DNA of 64,000 bases from VXYL01 sp965116345 (GCA_965116345.1 OZ220680.1:1922001-1986000), one strand, 5' to 3'; shown: positions 1 through 8,875, numbered from the stretch's first letter. Numbers and translations: made by a program. Notes: generated by a model not told the origin, from the letters alone.

Positions 1-1936
1 GCGACGGCCAATTGCTGGCCTGTGTGCCATGTAGGCGGCGGGTCTCCGCATAGGTGAAGTAGAGCTGGCGCATGGCGCGGGTGATGCCCACGTAGGCGAG
101 CCGCCGCTCCTCCTCGAGCCGTCCCGGTTCACGCACCGAGCGGGTGTTCGGGAACAGTCCCTCCTCCATGCCGGCCATGAATACCAGCGGAAATTCCAGG
201 CCCTTGGCGGAGTGCATGGTCATCATCTGCACGGCCGGACCCCCGCTCTGGTAGTCGCCGCTCTCCAGCGCCGCCTGGTCGAGGAATTCGTCGAGTTCGG
301 AGCCCTCGGAGTCGTCTTCGCCGGTATCGGCGACGGGGAACACCAGGTCGCCGCCGAACTGCCGGCACGCAGTCACCAGTTCCTCCAGGTTCTCCTTGCG
401 GGCCATACCCCGTTCGCCGCCCTCCTTGGCGTGGTATTCCATGAGGCCGCTGGTGTCGATGCAGTGCTCGGCGATCTCGTGCAACGCCGCCCCGTGCGTG
501 GCAGAGGCGATGTCGTCGATCAGCTTGACGAACGCCCCGACGGTGGTGGCGGCCCGTCCCTTGAGGATGCCCTGGGCGATCCCCTCCTTCGCCGCCTGCC
601 ACAGGGATACGCCATGTGACCGGGCGATGGCGCGCAGCGCGTCCACGGTCACGCCGCCGATGCCCCGGGGCGGGGTGTTGACCACACGCTCGAAGGCCAC
701 GTCCGCGTGGCGCTGGCTCACCAGGCGCATGTACGCCAGCGCATTCCGAATCTCGAGGCGCTCGAAGAAGCGCAGGCCGCCGTAGATGCGGTAGGGGATG
801 TCGAGACGCAGGAAGGCTTCCTCGACGACCCGCGACTGGGCGTTGGATCGGTAGAGGATAGCGACCTCGTCCGCGCTGCCGCCGTCGTCGATCCAACGCC
901 GCGTCCGGTCCGCGATGAATCTCGCCTCGTCCAGATCGTTGTAGCCGGAGTAGACCAGGATCGGCGTGCCCCGGCCGGCCTGGGTCCACAGGTTCTTGCC
1001 GAGCCGATCGGCGTTGTTTCCGATCAGCGCGTTGGCGGCGTCGAGAATCCGGCTCGTGGAGCGGTAGTTCTGCTCCAGCCGGACGATGCCGACATCGGCG
1101 AAGTCCTTCTGGAAGTCGTGGATGTTCTGGATCTTGGCGCCGCGCCAGCCGTAGATCGACTGGTCGTCGTCGCCCACCGCCCAGACCGCACCGGCGCCCA
1201 GTGAACTGCCGGGTTCGGCCGCCGCGAGGACGCGCAGCCAAGCGTACTGAATGCTGTTGGTGTCCTGGAACTCGTCCACCAGCAGGTGGCGGAAGCGCCG
1301 CCGGTAGTGGGCGCGCAGGTCGTCGTTGTCGCGTAGCAGCTCGTGGCTGCGCAGCAGAAGTTCGGCGAAATCCACGAGCCCACCTTGGTTGCACAGCGCC
1401 TCGTAGGCCTCGTACGCCTGCCGGTGGACAACGCCGAACAGGTCGTGGTCCTCCGCCTTCACATCCTTGGCGCGCCGGCCCTCGTCCTTGTGCGAGTTGA
1501 TGAACCACACGGCTTGGCGCGCCGGCCACTTCTGCTCGTCGAGATCGAGGGTTCGCATGACGCGCTTCACCAGGCGAAGCTGGTCGTCCGCATCGAGGAT
1601 CTGGAAGTTCTCCGGCAGCCCGGCCTCGCGCCAATGCATGCGCAGCAGGCGATGGGCGATCCCGTGGAAGGTACCCACCCACATGGCGCGAGCCGGTCCT
1701 TCGAGCAGGCGCTCCACCCGGCTCCGCATCTCGGCGGCGGCCTTGTTGGTGAAGGTGACGGCAAGAACTCCCCCCGGAGACGCGCCCTGGGCTTCCACCA
1801 GCCAGGCAATCCGATGCACCAGGACCCGGGTCTTGCCGCTGCCCGCGCCGGCCACCACCAGCATGTTGCCCACCGGTGCAGTGACCGCCTCGCGCTGGCG
1901 GTCGTTCAGACCATCGAGGATGTGTGTGACGTCCAC
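1..1936 (-). CDS. uvrD: DNA helicase II (UvrD/PcrA), 3' end cut by window
   Basis: Superfamily 1 3'-5' DNA helicase acting in nucleotide-excision and mismatch repair. Reading the minus strand from a GTG at 1936 gives a protein beginning MDVTHILDGLNDRQREAV, the family's usual start. The Walker A region (VVAGAGSGKTRVL) follows at about residue 30. Further on come the DEFQDTN box, the VGDDDQSIYGWRGA motif III, LEQNYRS (motif IV) and MTMHSAKGLEFPLVF (motif V), ending with VGITRAMRQLYFTYAETR. About 645 codons are inside the window; the family is about 720 residues, so only the C-terminal tail is missing. An in-frame GTG at 1951 is an alternative start. A multi-hairpin repeat lies between this gene and glmS. 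Confidence 0.95.
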   Translation of the reverse strand, partial: MDVTHILDGLNDRQREAVTAPVGNMLVVAGAGSGKTRVLVHRIAWLVEAQGASPGGVLAVTFTNKAAAEMRSRVERLLEGPARAMWVGTFHGIAHRLLRMHWREAGLPENFQILDADDQLRLVKRVMRTLDLDEQKWPARQAVWFINSHKDEGRRAKDVKAEDHDLFGVVHRQAYEAYEALCNQGGLVDFAELLLRSHELLRDNDDLRAHYRRRFRHLLVDEFQDTNSIQYAWLRVLAAAEPGSSLGAGAVWAVGDDDQSIYGWRGAKIQNIHDFQKDFADVGIVRLEQNYRSTSRILDAANALIGNNADRLGKNLWTQAGRGTPILVYSGYNDLDEARFIADRTRRWIDDGGSADEVAILYRSNAQSRVVEEAFLRLDIPYRIYGGLRFFERLEIRNALAYMRLVSQRHADVAFERVVNTPPRGIGGVTVDALRAIARSHGVSLWQAAKEGIAQGILKGRAATTVGAFVKLIDDIASATHGAALHEIAEHCIDTSGLMEYHAKEGGERGMARKENLEELVTACRQFGGDLVFPVADTGEDDSEGSELDEFLDQAALESGDYQSGGPAVQMMTMHSAKGLEFPLVFMAGMEEGLFPNTRSVREPGRLEEERRLAYVGITRAMRQLYFTYAETRRLHGTQASNWPS

Positions 1937-1977
1937 CGCCGACCCGGACACGCTGGATAGGCGGCCAGTATACCCGT

Positions 1978-2133
1978 TAGGGAAGGTCTGATTAAGACCT
2001 TCCCTAGCGCGGCACAGGGATGTGCCGCCAAATTCAAGGACGCATGGAGTTGAATTTGCACGCAAAAAAAGACCGCGCTCTTGTTTTTGCGTTTCTGATC
2101 AAGCCAGGGATGGCTGATCAGAGCATTCTTAGC
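1978..2133 (+). repeat. Multi-hairpin intergenic repeat, copy A
   Basis: About 155 bp almost identical to copies at 47339 and 55756. It holds five consecutive inverted repeats: a 12-bp stem (tagggaaggtct, 5-nt loop); an 8-bp stem (gcggcaca, loop ggga); an 8-bp stem (aaattcaa/ttgaattt); an A/T-rich stem (cgcaaaaa/tttttgcg) with an inner short stem; and a 12-bp stem (ctgatcaagcca), which in this copy has lost two T residues on its right arm. It fills the gap between the start of uvrD and the stop of glmS. Function unknown. Confidence 0.9.
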
Positions 2134-2135
2134 CC

Positions 2136-3965
2136 CTACTCAACGGTCACCGACTTGGCCAGATTGCGCGGCTGATCGACGTCGGTGCCCTTGAGCACCG
2201 CCGTGTGGTAGGCCAGCAGTTGCAGAGGCACCGTGTAGACGACGGGCGCCAGCAGTTCGTGCACCTTGGGCACCTCGATAACGGTCACGCCGTCAGCCTC
2301 GACGATGCCGGCGTCGGCGTCGGCGAAGACGTAGAGTTGCCCGCCCCGGGTGCGGACCTCGGCCAGATTGGAGCGGACCTTCTTGACGAGTTCATCGCCG
2401 GGCGCCACGGCCACCACGGGCATGTCCTCGTCCACCAGGGCCAGCGGACCGTGCTTCAACTCCCCTGCCGGGTAGCCTTCGGCGTGGATGTAGGAGATCT
2501 CCTTGAGCTTGAGCGCTCCCTCGAGCGCCACCGGGTAGTGGGCGCCGCGGCCCAGGAACAACGCGTGATGGCGATGCATGAAGGCCATCGCCAGGTCGGT
2601 GATGCGCGCTTCAAGCAAGAGCGTCTCCTCGACGATGTCGGGCAGGGTGCGCAGGGCCTCGACCAGTTCACGCTCCTTGTCGGCCCCGAGACCGGCGCGG
2701 CGTGCCAGCAGGATCGCCAGCATCATCAACACCGTGAGCTGGGTCGTGAACGCCTTGGTGGAGGCGACGCAAATCTCGGTGCCCGCATGGGTCAGCACGG
2801 CGAGATCGGACTCCCGAACCTGGCTGCTGGTCGGTACGTTGCACACCGTCAGCGTGTTGCCGAAGCCGGCCTCCCGGGCGATGGCGTGCGCCGCCAACGT
2901 GTCGGCGGTCTCTCCGGATTGGGTAATCGTCACGAACAGGCCGCCCGGCGGCTTGACGAACTTGCGGTAGCGAAACTCCGAGGCGATCTCCACGCTGCAG
3001 GGGATACCGGCCAACTCCTCGATCCAGTAGCGCGCGATGCATCCGGCGTAGTAGGCCGTGCCGCAAGCGGCGATGGTCACCGCCCGGGTGTCGTCGAACA
3101 CGCGCTTGGCGTCGATGCCGAACGCCGGCTCGAGCACATGGTCGCGGCCGAGGCGCCCCTCCAGGGTGTCGCGGATGGCCTCCGGCTGCTCGTGGATCTC
3201 CTTTTCCATGTGATGTCGGTAGTTGCCCTTGTCCGCGGCGTCGCGGCTCGGTTCCACGCGCACCGTCGATCGCACCACCGCGCGGTCGTCGACGTTCCAG
3301 ATGGAGATGCTGCGGGCGGTCAGGTCGACCAGGTCGCCCTGCTCCAGGTAGATGAAACGGTCGGTCACGGGGCGAAGCGCCAAGGCGTCGGAGGCGATGA
3401 AGTTCTCGCCGATGCCGACCCCGACCACCAGCGGGCTGCCCACCCGGACGCCGACGATCCGGCCCGGGTCGTCGCGGAAGATCACGCCCAGAGCGTAGGC
3501 ACCGTCCAAGCGCTTGACGGCCTTGCGCACGGCTTCGAGGAGATCCTCCTCGTCGTCTGCGCATTGCTCGATCAGGTGGGCGATCACCTCGGAGTCGGTA
3601 CCCGAGTCGAACTCGTAGCCGGCGTCGACGAGCTCGTCGCGCAGTTCCTCGTGGTTCTCGACGATGCCGTTGTGCACCAGGCAGACGCGCCCCCGCGACA
3701 TGTGCGGGTGGGCGTTCGCGATGGAGGGGCTACCGTGGGTGGCCCAGCGCGTGTGGGCGATGCCCGAGTGTCCGGCGAGCGGCTGTGCTGCCAGGCTGTC
3801 GGCCAACTCGCTGACCCGCCCGATGGTGCGCCGACGCTCGATCCCCGACCCGTTGGCCACGGCGATGCCCGCCGAGTCGTAGCCGCGGTATTCCAGCCGC
3901 TGCAGGCCTTCGAGCAGGATCGCCGGCACTTCCCGACCGGCCACCGCACCGACGATTCCGCACAT
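2136..3965 (-). CDS. glmS: Glutamine--fructose-6-phosphate aminotransferase (isomerizing)
   Basis: Makes glucosamine-6-phosphate from fructose-6-phosphate and glutamine, the first step to UDP-GlcNAc for peptidoglycan and LPS. The 609-residue length is typical. The protein starts MCGIVGAVAG, so the N-terminal nucleophile Cys of the class II glutaminase domain is at position 2 after Met removal. The glutaminase domain fills about residues 1-220 (HTRWATHG, HNGIVENH, GTDSEV). Two SIS sugar-isomerase domains follow (ITQSGETADTL, CVASTKAFTTQ, LGRGAHYPVALEGALKLKE). The end, DQPRNLAKSVTVE, is the conserved C-tail that shields the active site. It begins 6 bases after the glmU stop, so the two genes form an operon. 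Confidence 0.98.
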   Translation of the reverse strand: MCGIVGAVAGREVPAILLEGLQRLEYRGYDSAGIAVANGSGIERRRTIGRVSELADSLAAQPLAGHSGIAHTRWATHGSPSIANAHPHMSRGRVCLVHNGIVENHEELRDELVDAGYEFDSGTDSEVIAHLIEQCADDEEDLLEAVRKAVKRLDGAYALGVIFRDDPGRIVGVRVGSPLVVGVGIGENFIASDALALRPVTDRFIYLEQGDLVDLTARSISIWNVDDRAVVRSTVRVEPSRDAADKGNYRHHMEKEIHEQPEAIRDTLEGRLGRDHVLEPAFGIDAKRVFDDTRAVTIAACGTAYYAGCIARYWIEELAGIPCSVEIASEFRYRKFVKPPGGLFVTITQSGETADTLAAHAIAREAGFGNTLTVCNVPTSSQVRESDLAVLTHAGTEICVASTKAFTTQLTVLMMLAILLARRAGLGADKERELVEALRTLPDIVEETLLLEARITDLAMAFMHRHHALFLGRGAHYPVALEGALKLKEISYIHAEGYPAGELKHGPLALVDEDMPVVAVAPGDELVKKVRSNLAEVRTRGGQLYVFADADAGIVEADGVTVIEVPKVHELLAPVVYTVPLQLLAYHTAVLKGTDVDQPRNLAKSVTVE

Positions 3966-3971
3966 GGTCGA

Positions 3972-5348
3972 CTACTCCCTGGTTCGTGGTTTGCGCTTCG
4001 CGGGTGGCGTCCAACCCCGGATGTTGCGCTGCCGAGAGCGGCCGACGGCGAGATCCTGGCGACCGACCTTGGTGGTAATGGTCGACCCGGCGCCGATATA
4101 GGCTTCGTCTTCGACGACGAGTGGCGCGACCAGGGTGGCATTGGTGCCGACGAACACGCCGTCGCCGATTTCCGTACGGTGCTTGTCGACCCCGTCGTAG
4201 TTGCAGGTGACCGCGCCAGCACCGATGTTGCTGCCTTCGCCCACCGAGGCATCGCCCAGGTACGCCAGATGGTTGGCCTTGGTGCCGGCCCCGAGGCTCG
4301 CCTTCTTGGTCTCCACGAAATTGCCGATGTGCACGGACTCGCCCAGTTCGGTGCCCGGACGCAGCCGCGCGAACGGTCCGATCCGGCAGCCGGCAGCCAC
4401 CAACGCGCCGTCGATGGCGCTCATCGCCTCGATGCTGACGCCGTCCCCCAATACCGAATCGCGGATTACGCAGCCAGGCCCGATGCGTACTCCCTCTCCC
4501 AGGATGACCTCACCTTCGAACACCACGTTCACGTCGACGACGCAGTCGCGTCCAGCGCGAAGCGAGCCCCGGACGTCAATGCGCTCCGGGTCCATGAGCG
4601 TGACTCCTCCGGCCATCAACCGAGAGGCCACGCGGCGTTGATAGGTGCGCTCCAGGCGGGCGAGTTGTGCACGGTCGTTGACGCCGAGTGACTCCTCCGC
4701 ATCGGCGGTGACGGTGGTCACCCGCAGGCCCCGCTCAATCGCCAAGGCGACCACGTCGGTCAGGTAGTACTCGCCCTGGTCGTTGTCTGGGCGAAGCGCG
4801 CCGATCAAGTCCTCAAGCAACGCCTTGGATGCCGCGAGAATGCCGGTATTCACCTCGGTGATGGACTTCTCGGCCTTGGACGCATCCCGCTCTTCAACGA
4901 TCCCGACGATGCGATCATCGTCGTCCCGCAGAATTCGCCCGAACCCGGCCGGATCGTCCAGATGCACGGTGGCCAACGCGACACCGTCGCCCGCCCCGCG
5001 GATGCACCGGCACGCCGTGTCGGCGGTTGTCAACGGGGCATCGCCGAACAGCACGAGGACGGTGGCGTCGTCCGACACCGAAGGCAACGCGCTGCCGACC
5101 GCATGGCCCGTGCCCCGGGCCGGCTTCTGCCATGCCCAGGAGACACCGGGATAGTCGGCGAAACACGCCTTGACCTGGTCGCCGTGCTCGCCGACAACGA
5201 CATGGACACGGCTCGGTTTCAGGCCCAGGGCCGTGTCCAGAACATGTGCCAGCAGGGGGCGGCCGCCCAGCGGATGGAGCACCTTGGGCAACGTCGAACG
5301 CATCCTGGTTCCCGCGCCCGCTGCCAATACCACGACCTCTTCGGCCAT
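3972..5348 (-). CDS. glmU: Bifunctional UDP-N-acetylglucosamine pyrophosphorylase / glucosamine-1-phosphate N-acetyltransferase
   Basis: Carries out the last two steps to UDP-GlcNAc: acetylation of glucosamine-1-phosphate, then uridylyl transfer. The ATG at 5348 gives MAEEVVVLAAGAGTRM, the standard start; the frame stays open upstream but that part overlaps galU and is not family-like. The protein is 458 residues (E. coli 456). The N-terminal pyrophosphorylase domain carries the LAAGAGTRMRSTLPKVLH signature and LFGDAPL. The C-terminal left-handed beta-helix has hexapeptide repeats and the acetyltransferase block HIGNFVETKKASLGAGTKAN. It is paired with glmS and divergent from galU, so the 124-bp gap at 5349-5472 should hold both promoters. 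Confidence 0.98.
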   Translation of the reverse strand: MAEEVVVLAAGAGTRMRSTLPKVLHPLGGRPLLAHVLDTALGLKPSRVHVVVGEHGDQVKACFADYPGVSWAWQKPARGTGHAVGSALPSVSDDATVLVLFGDAPLTTADTACRCIRGAGDGVALATVHLDDPAGFGRILRDDDDRIVGIVEERDASKAEKSITEVNTGILAASKALLEDLIGALRPDNDQGEYYLTDVVALAIERGLRVTTVTADAEESLGVNDRAQLARLERTYQRRVASRLMAGGVTLMDPERIDVRGSLRAGRDCVVDVNVVFEGEVILGEGVRIGPGCVIRDSVLGDGVSIEAMSAIDGALVAAGCRIGPFARLRPGTELGESVHIGNFVETKKASLGAGTKANHLAYLGDASVGEGSNIGAGAVTCNYDGVDKHRTEIGDGVFVGTNATLVAPLVVEDEAYIGAGSTITTKVGRQDLAVGRSRQRNIRGWTPPAKRKPRTRE

Positions 5349-5472
5349 TCTCGATGCCAATCCGTGCAGGACATCAATTATATCCCCGCCCGGCGACACG
5401 ACCCGACGGACATCCGGTTTCGTTTTGCTACAGTGTGTTCGCCACCCGATTTGGCACACGACGGAGGTGTAC

Positions 5473-6345
5473 TTGGCCGCGTCCCGGATTACCAAGGCGG
5501 TGATCGCCGCCGCCGGCAGCGGCACGCGGTTCCTGCCGGCGACGAAGGCGATCCCCAAGGAGATGATCCCGCTGATCGACCGGCCGATCATCCAGTACCT
5601 CGTGGAGGAACTGGCGGCGAGCGACATCGAGGACGTGGTGTTCGTCAGCCGCTGGGACAAGAAAGTGCTGGAGGACCACTTCGACCAGCACCCCACCCTG
5701 GAGGACTCGCTGGCGGCGAGCGGCAAGGAACGCCACCTGGAGGAGATCCGCCGCCCGGGCGAACTGGCCAACGTCGCCTACATTCGCCAGCGTGGTCCGT
5801 ACGGCAACGGCACGCCCGCCCTCAACGCCGCGCCGCTGCTCGGTGACCAACCCTTCGTCTACGCCTTCGGCGACGACCTGGTGAGTTCCGAGGTGCCGTT
5901 CACCCGGCAGCTCATCGAGCAATACCACAAGACGCCCGGCGTGATCCTAGGTGCCCAGGAGGTCCCGACGAGCGAGGTCCCGAACTACGGCATGATCGAG
6001 GTCGACGATGGGATGCGGGTCACCAAGATCGTCGAGAAGCCGGCACCCGCCGCCGTGACCTCCAACCTGGTGGGTTTCGGACGCTACATCCTGCCGCCGG
6101 AAGTCCCGGCCCTGCTCGGCGAGATCCCCACCGGCAAGGGCGGCGAGCTATGGCTGATGGACGCCATCGAGGCCTACATGCACCGAGGCGGGGCGGTGTA
6201 CGCCTGCCCGGTTCGGGGCGGACGCTGGCTGACCACCGGCGACCCGGTGAACTACCTCGAGGCGCTGTTCCACTACGGCCTCGCGCGGGATGACCTGAAG
6301 GGCGACCTCGCGCGGATGATCAAGCGGCTCGCCGAGCGGTTGTGA
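5473..6345 (+). CDS. galU: UTP--glucose-1-phosphate uridylyltransferase
   Basis: Forms UDP-glucose from UTP and glucose-1-phosphate. I chose the TTG at 5473 because GGAGG at 5463-5467 sits 5 bases upstream; a GTG at 5467 is in frame but would overlap that site. This gives 290 residues starting MAASRITKAVIAAAG. Visible family blocks are AAAGSGTRFLPATKAIPKEM (nucleotide binding), FVSRWDKKVLEDHFD, YAFGDDLV, VEKPAPAAVTSNL and GELWLMDAIE. The TGA stop shares its last base with the ATG of the GMC oxidoreductase gene, so the two are probably co-transcribed, although no metabolic link is obvious. Confidence 0.95.
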   Translation: MAASRITKAVIAAAGSGTRFLPATKAIPKEMIPLIDRPIIQYLVEELAASDIEDVVFVSRWDKKVLEDHFDQHPTLEDSLAASGKERHLEEIRRPGELANVAYIRQRGPYGNGTPALNAAPLLGDQPFVYAFGDDLVSSEVPFTRQLIEQYHKTPGVILGAQEVPTSEVPNYGMIEVDDGMRVTKIVEKPAPAAVTSNLVGFGRYILPPEVPALLGEIPTGKGGELWLMDAIEAYMHRGGAVYACPVRGGRWLTTGDPVNYLEALFHYGLARDDLKGDLARMIKRLAERL

Positions 6346-7967
6346 TGTCCGCAGTGACCACGTCAGTGCACAGCGACGCCGTTGATGTTCTCATCGTCGG
6401 CGCGGGCGCTTCCGGCGCCGCGGTGGCATGGAGTCTCGCCGAGACGCGGATGCGCATCGTGTGTCTCGAGCAGGGCGACTGGATGAACCCCTTGGAGTAC
6501 CCGAGCACAGGCCGCGACTGGGAAGCCCGCGCCTACGGCGACATGAGCATCAGCCCGAATCGCCGCCAAAGGGACACGGACTACCCGGTCAACGACGCGA
6601 ACTCGCCCATCTCGGTCGCCAACTTCAACGCCGTGGGTGGCAGCACCATTCTCTACGCCGGGCATTTTCCGCGATTCCACCCCTCCGACTTCCGAGTGAA
6701 GACCCTGGACGGGGTAGCCGACGACTGGCCCATCGACTATCGGACGCTGGAACCGTTCTATGCCGAGAACGACCGCATGATGGGCACCTCGGGGCTCGCG
6801 GGCGATCCCGCGTACCCGCCCAAGGAGCCGGTGATGCCGCCGGTACCCCTCGGCCGCGCCGGCGCGACCATCGCCAAGGGCTTCAACAAGCTCGGCTGGC
6901 ACTGGTGGCCGTCCGACACGGCCATCGCCACGGAGGCCTACGACGGCCGAGACAAGTGCATCAACCTCGGCGCCTGCGGCAGCGGCTGCGCCCAGGGTGC
7001 CAAGGCGAGCACCGACATCACCTATTGGCCCCACGCCGTCAGGGCCGGCGTGGAAGTCCGCACCCGCTGCCGCGTGCGGGAGATCACCGTCAACGGCGAC
7101 GGCATGGCCTCCGGGGTCGTGTACTTCGACGACGACGGCGTGGAGCACTTCCAACCGGCCGAAGTGGTGATCGTCGCCTGCAACGGCGTGGGCACACCCC
7201 GGCTGCTGTTGAACTCGACCTCGGGCCGATTCCCCGACGGCATCGCCAACTCCAGCGGCCTCGTGGGCAGGAACCTGATGTTCCATCCGTACGCCTCCAT
7301 CCAAGGCATCTTCGACGAACCCCTCGACGGCTACCGGGGACCCGGCGTGTGCATCTGGAGCCAGGAGTTCTACGAGACCGACCGAAGCCGCGATTTCGTG
7401 CGCGGCTACACCTACGAGATCAACCGGGGCCGCGGACCGGTGGCGACGGCGCTCACCGGGATGTTCAGCGGCCGCATCCCGTTCGGCGACGACCACCACG
7501 ACGCCTACCGGCAACTGTTCAACCGCATCGCCGGCATGGTGGGCATATGCGAGGACCTGCCCGAGGAACACAACACCGTGACGCTCGACCCGGAACTCAA
7601 GGACAGCCACGGTATTCCGGCCCCCAGGATCGACTACACCCTCTCGGAGAACAGCCGGCGCATGCTCGACCACGCCGTCGCCCGCGCCACCGAGGTGCTC
7701 GACGCCGCGGGAGCGACGGACGTCATCACCGAAGCGCCCATCGGCGTCGGCGGCTGGCACCTGATGGGCACCGCGCGCATGGGAACCGACCCCGAACGCT
7801 CGGTGGTCAACGAGTGGGGCCGCAGCCACGATGTCAGGAACCTGTTCATCGTCGACGGCAGCATCTTCGTCACCTCCGCCGGCGTGAACCCCACCCGGAC
7901 CATCCAGGCGCTCGCGCTCTACATCGCCGACACGATGAAGCAGCGGCTTGCCAACCTGTTTGATTGA
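6345..7967 (+). CDS. GMC-family FAD-dependent oxidoreductase
   Basis: Glucose-methanol-choline oxidoreductase fold, resembling the catalytic subunit of membrane sugar/gluconate dehydrogenases. The N-terminal dinucleotide motif VDVLIVGAGASGAAVAWSLA is at about residues 15-35, followed by the ADP-contact Glu in VCLEQGDW. The FAD loop reads NFNAVGGSTILYAGHFPRF. The C-terminal GMC part has GGWHLMGTARMG (active-site His region) and NLFIVDGSIFVTSAGVNPT. Length is 540 residues. The downstream small gene encodes the partner that usually accompanies this class. The last 31 bases (from 7937) are repeated exactly at the 3' end of hsdR. The substrate cannot be told from sequence. Confidence 0.9.
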   Translation: MSAVTTSVHSDAVDVLIVGAGASGAAVAWSLAETRMRIVCLEQGDWMNPLEYPSTGRDWEARAYGDMSISPNRRQRDTDYPVNDANSPISVANFNAVGGSTILYAGHFPRFHPSDFRVKTLDGVADDWPIDYRTLEPFYAENDRMMGTSGLAGDPAYPPKEPVMPPVPLGRAGATIAKGFNKLGWHWWPSDTAIATEAYDGRDKCINLGACGSGCAQGAKASTDITYWPHAVRAGVEVRTRCRVREITVNGDGMASGVVYFDDDGVEHFQPAEVVIVACNGVGTPRLLLNSTSGRFPDGIANSSGLVGRNLMFHPYASIQGIFDEPLDGYRGPGVCIWSQEFYETDRSRDFVRGYTYEINRGRGPVATALTGMFSGRIPFGDDHHDAYRQLFNRIAGMVGICEDLPEEHNTVTLDPELKDSHGIPAPRIDYTLSENSRRMLDHAVARATEVLDAAGATDVITEAPIGVGGWHLMGTARMGTDPERSVVNEWGRSHDVRNLFIVDGSIFVTSAGVNPTRTIQALALYIADTMKQRLANLFD

Positions 7968-8470
7968 CGACATGGCCACGACAATCGCCAGCGACAGTCC
8001 CTTCAACGACAACGAACGGCGGACGCTCCTCGCCCTGGTCGGTGCCGTCATTCCGGCCAGCGCGAAGCATGCCGTCCCCGGCGCCGACGACCCCGCCATC
8101 GCCGCGGACATCGTCGCCACGGCGACGCCGCACCACAAAACCATCGCGGCCGCCTTGAGACACCTGGAATCGATGGCGGAGCAACGCTTCCATACCGGCT
8201 ACGCGGACCTCGATCCCGTGAGTCGGGCGCGACTGGCCCGGCAACTCACCCGCTCTCGATTCGCGGGAGTGGGAACCCTGGTGACGATCACCGCCCAGTG
8301 CTACTACCGGGACGACCGAGTCATGCGATCACTGGACATGGAGGCGCGCCCGCCCTTCCCCCAGGGGTTCGACATCCCCCAAGGCGACTGGTCGCTGCTC
8401 GACCCCGTCAAACGCCGCGGCCGGATCTACAAGGACGCGTAGGGGCTACCCTGGCGGTCGCCCGTATTCG
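7937..8470 (+). repeat. Left direct repeat (DR1) flanking the restriction island
   Basis: A 534-bp segment covering the last 31 bases of the GMC gene, all of the small partner gene and about 28 bases beyond. It recurs at 16071-16603 in direct orientation with about 11 substitutions and one 1-base indel, roughly 98% identity by eye. The left boundary is the shared gaagcagcgg after differing bases; the right boundary is the shared cccgtattcg. Confidence 0.9.
7972..8442 (+). CDS. Small partner subunit of GMC oxidoreductase (gluconate 2-dehydrogenase subunit 3-like), copy 1
   Basis: 156-residue protein starting MATTIASD, 4 bases after the stop of the GMC gene. Its place after a GMC flavoprotein and its conserved CYYRDDRVMRSL and GDWSLLDPVKRRGRIY blocks fit the small subunit that accompanies GMC dehydrogenases. 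In that family this subunit is usually exported with a Tat signal and helps localise or stabilise the flavoprotein. I see no convincing signal peptide here, so export is not assumed. A nearly identical second copy is at 16106-16576, with three residue differences visible: Ser/Ile and Asn/Thr near the N-terminus, and Gln/Arg in the PPFPxGFD block. Confidence 0.7.
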   Translation: MATTIASDSPFNDNERRTLLALVGAVIPASAKHAVPGADDPAIAADIVATATPHHKTIAAALRHLESMAEQRFHTGYADLDPVSRARLARQLTRSRFAGVGTLVTITAQCYYRDDRVMRSLDMEARPPFPQGFDIPQGDWSLLDPVKRRGRIYKDA

Positions 8471-8556
8471 ATCCGCACAGGCCCCGGTTCCTTCGGCGGA
8501 GGGTCGGTTCGTCATGCGATCACCTGCCTCCGGGCAATCAACCGAATCACATATAC

Positions 8557-8579
8557 TTGCTTGCATGCACTGCAAGCAA
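8557..8579. promoter_or_regulatory. Palindromic operator upstream of fitAB
   Basis: Perfect 9-bp inverted repeat, ttgcttgca and tgcaagcaa, separated by 5 bases, 44 bases before the antitoxin ATG. Ribbon-helix-helix antitoxins with a VapC/FitB partner usually bind such a palindrome to repress their own operon, so this is the likely autoregulatory site. Confidence 0.6.
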
Positions 8580-8622
8580 CCGATCGTTCGGGCGCGTCCC
8601 GCACCATCAGGAGGAACGGCCC

Positions 8623-8865
8623 ATGGCCAGCATCACGATCCGAAATCTTGACGATGACGTGAAGACGCGCCTTCGCGTGCGCGCCGCCGAGCATCACCGA
8701 TCGATGGAGGAAGAGGTGCGCATCATCCTGCGCAACGCGGTCAAGCGCGCGCGGAGCACGCGGAACCTCGCGGAGATTGCCCGCGCGCACTTTGGCCCGG
8801 ACAACGGGGTGGACTTGGAACTGCCGCCGCGCGGCCCGATGCGCGAACCGCCGTCATTCGATTGA
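8623..8865 (+). CDS. FitA/VapB-type antitoxin (ribbon-helix-helix)
   Basis: 80-residue antitoxin. The N-terminus, MASITIRNLDDDVKTRLRVR, is a typical ribbon-helix-helix DNA-binding start, with the helix AAEHHRSMEEEVRIIL next; this is the FitA-like pattern. The acidic/Pro-rich C-terminus (LELPPRGPMREPP) would be the toxin-binding tail. AGGAGG lies 8 bases before the ATG at 8623. The toxin gene begins 10 bases after its stop. Expected to bind the PIN toxin and repress the operon through the palindrome at 8557. Confidence 0.85.
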   Translation: MASITIRNLDDDVKTRLRVRAAEHHRSMEEEVRIILRNAVKRARSTRNLAEIARAHFGPDNGVDLELPPRGPMREPPSFD

Positions 8866-8875
8866 GCGTGTCGCG

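Noticed and set aside
129..1682. Long minus-strand open frame of 517 codons over uvrD
   Set aside because: It is a shifted frame of uvrD: the true helicase motifs are in another minus frame, and this one is Arg/Gly/Pro-rich nonsense.
2205..4691. 828-codon plus-strand open frame across glmS and glmU
   Set aside because: It is antisense to two clear enzymes, has low-complexity composition (His, Arg, Val, Asp) typical of a mirror frame in GC-rich DNA, and shows no motif.
5349..5472. Named promoter elements in the glmU/galU divergent gap
   Set aside because: No -35/-10 pair good enough to place with confidence in GC-rich sequence.
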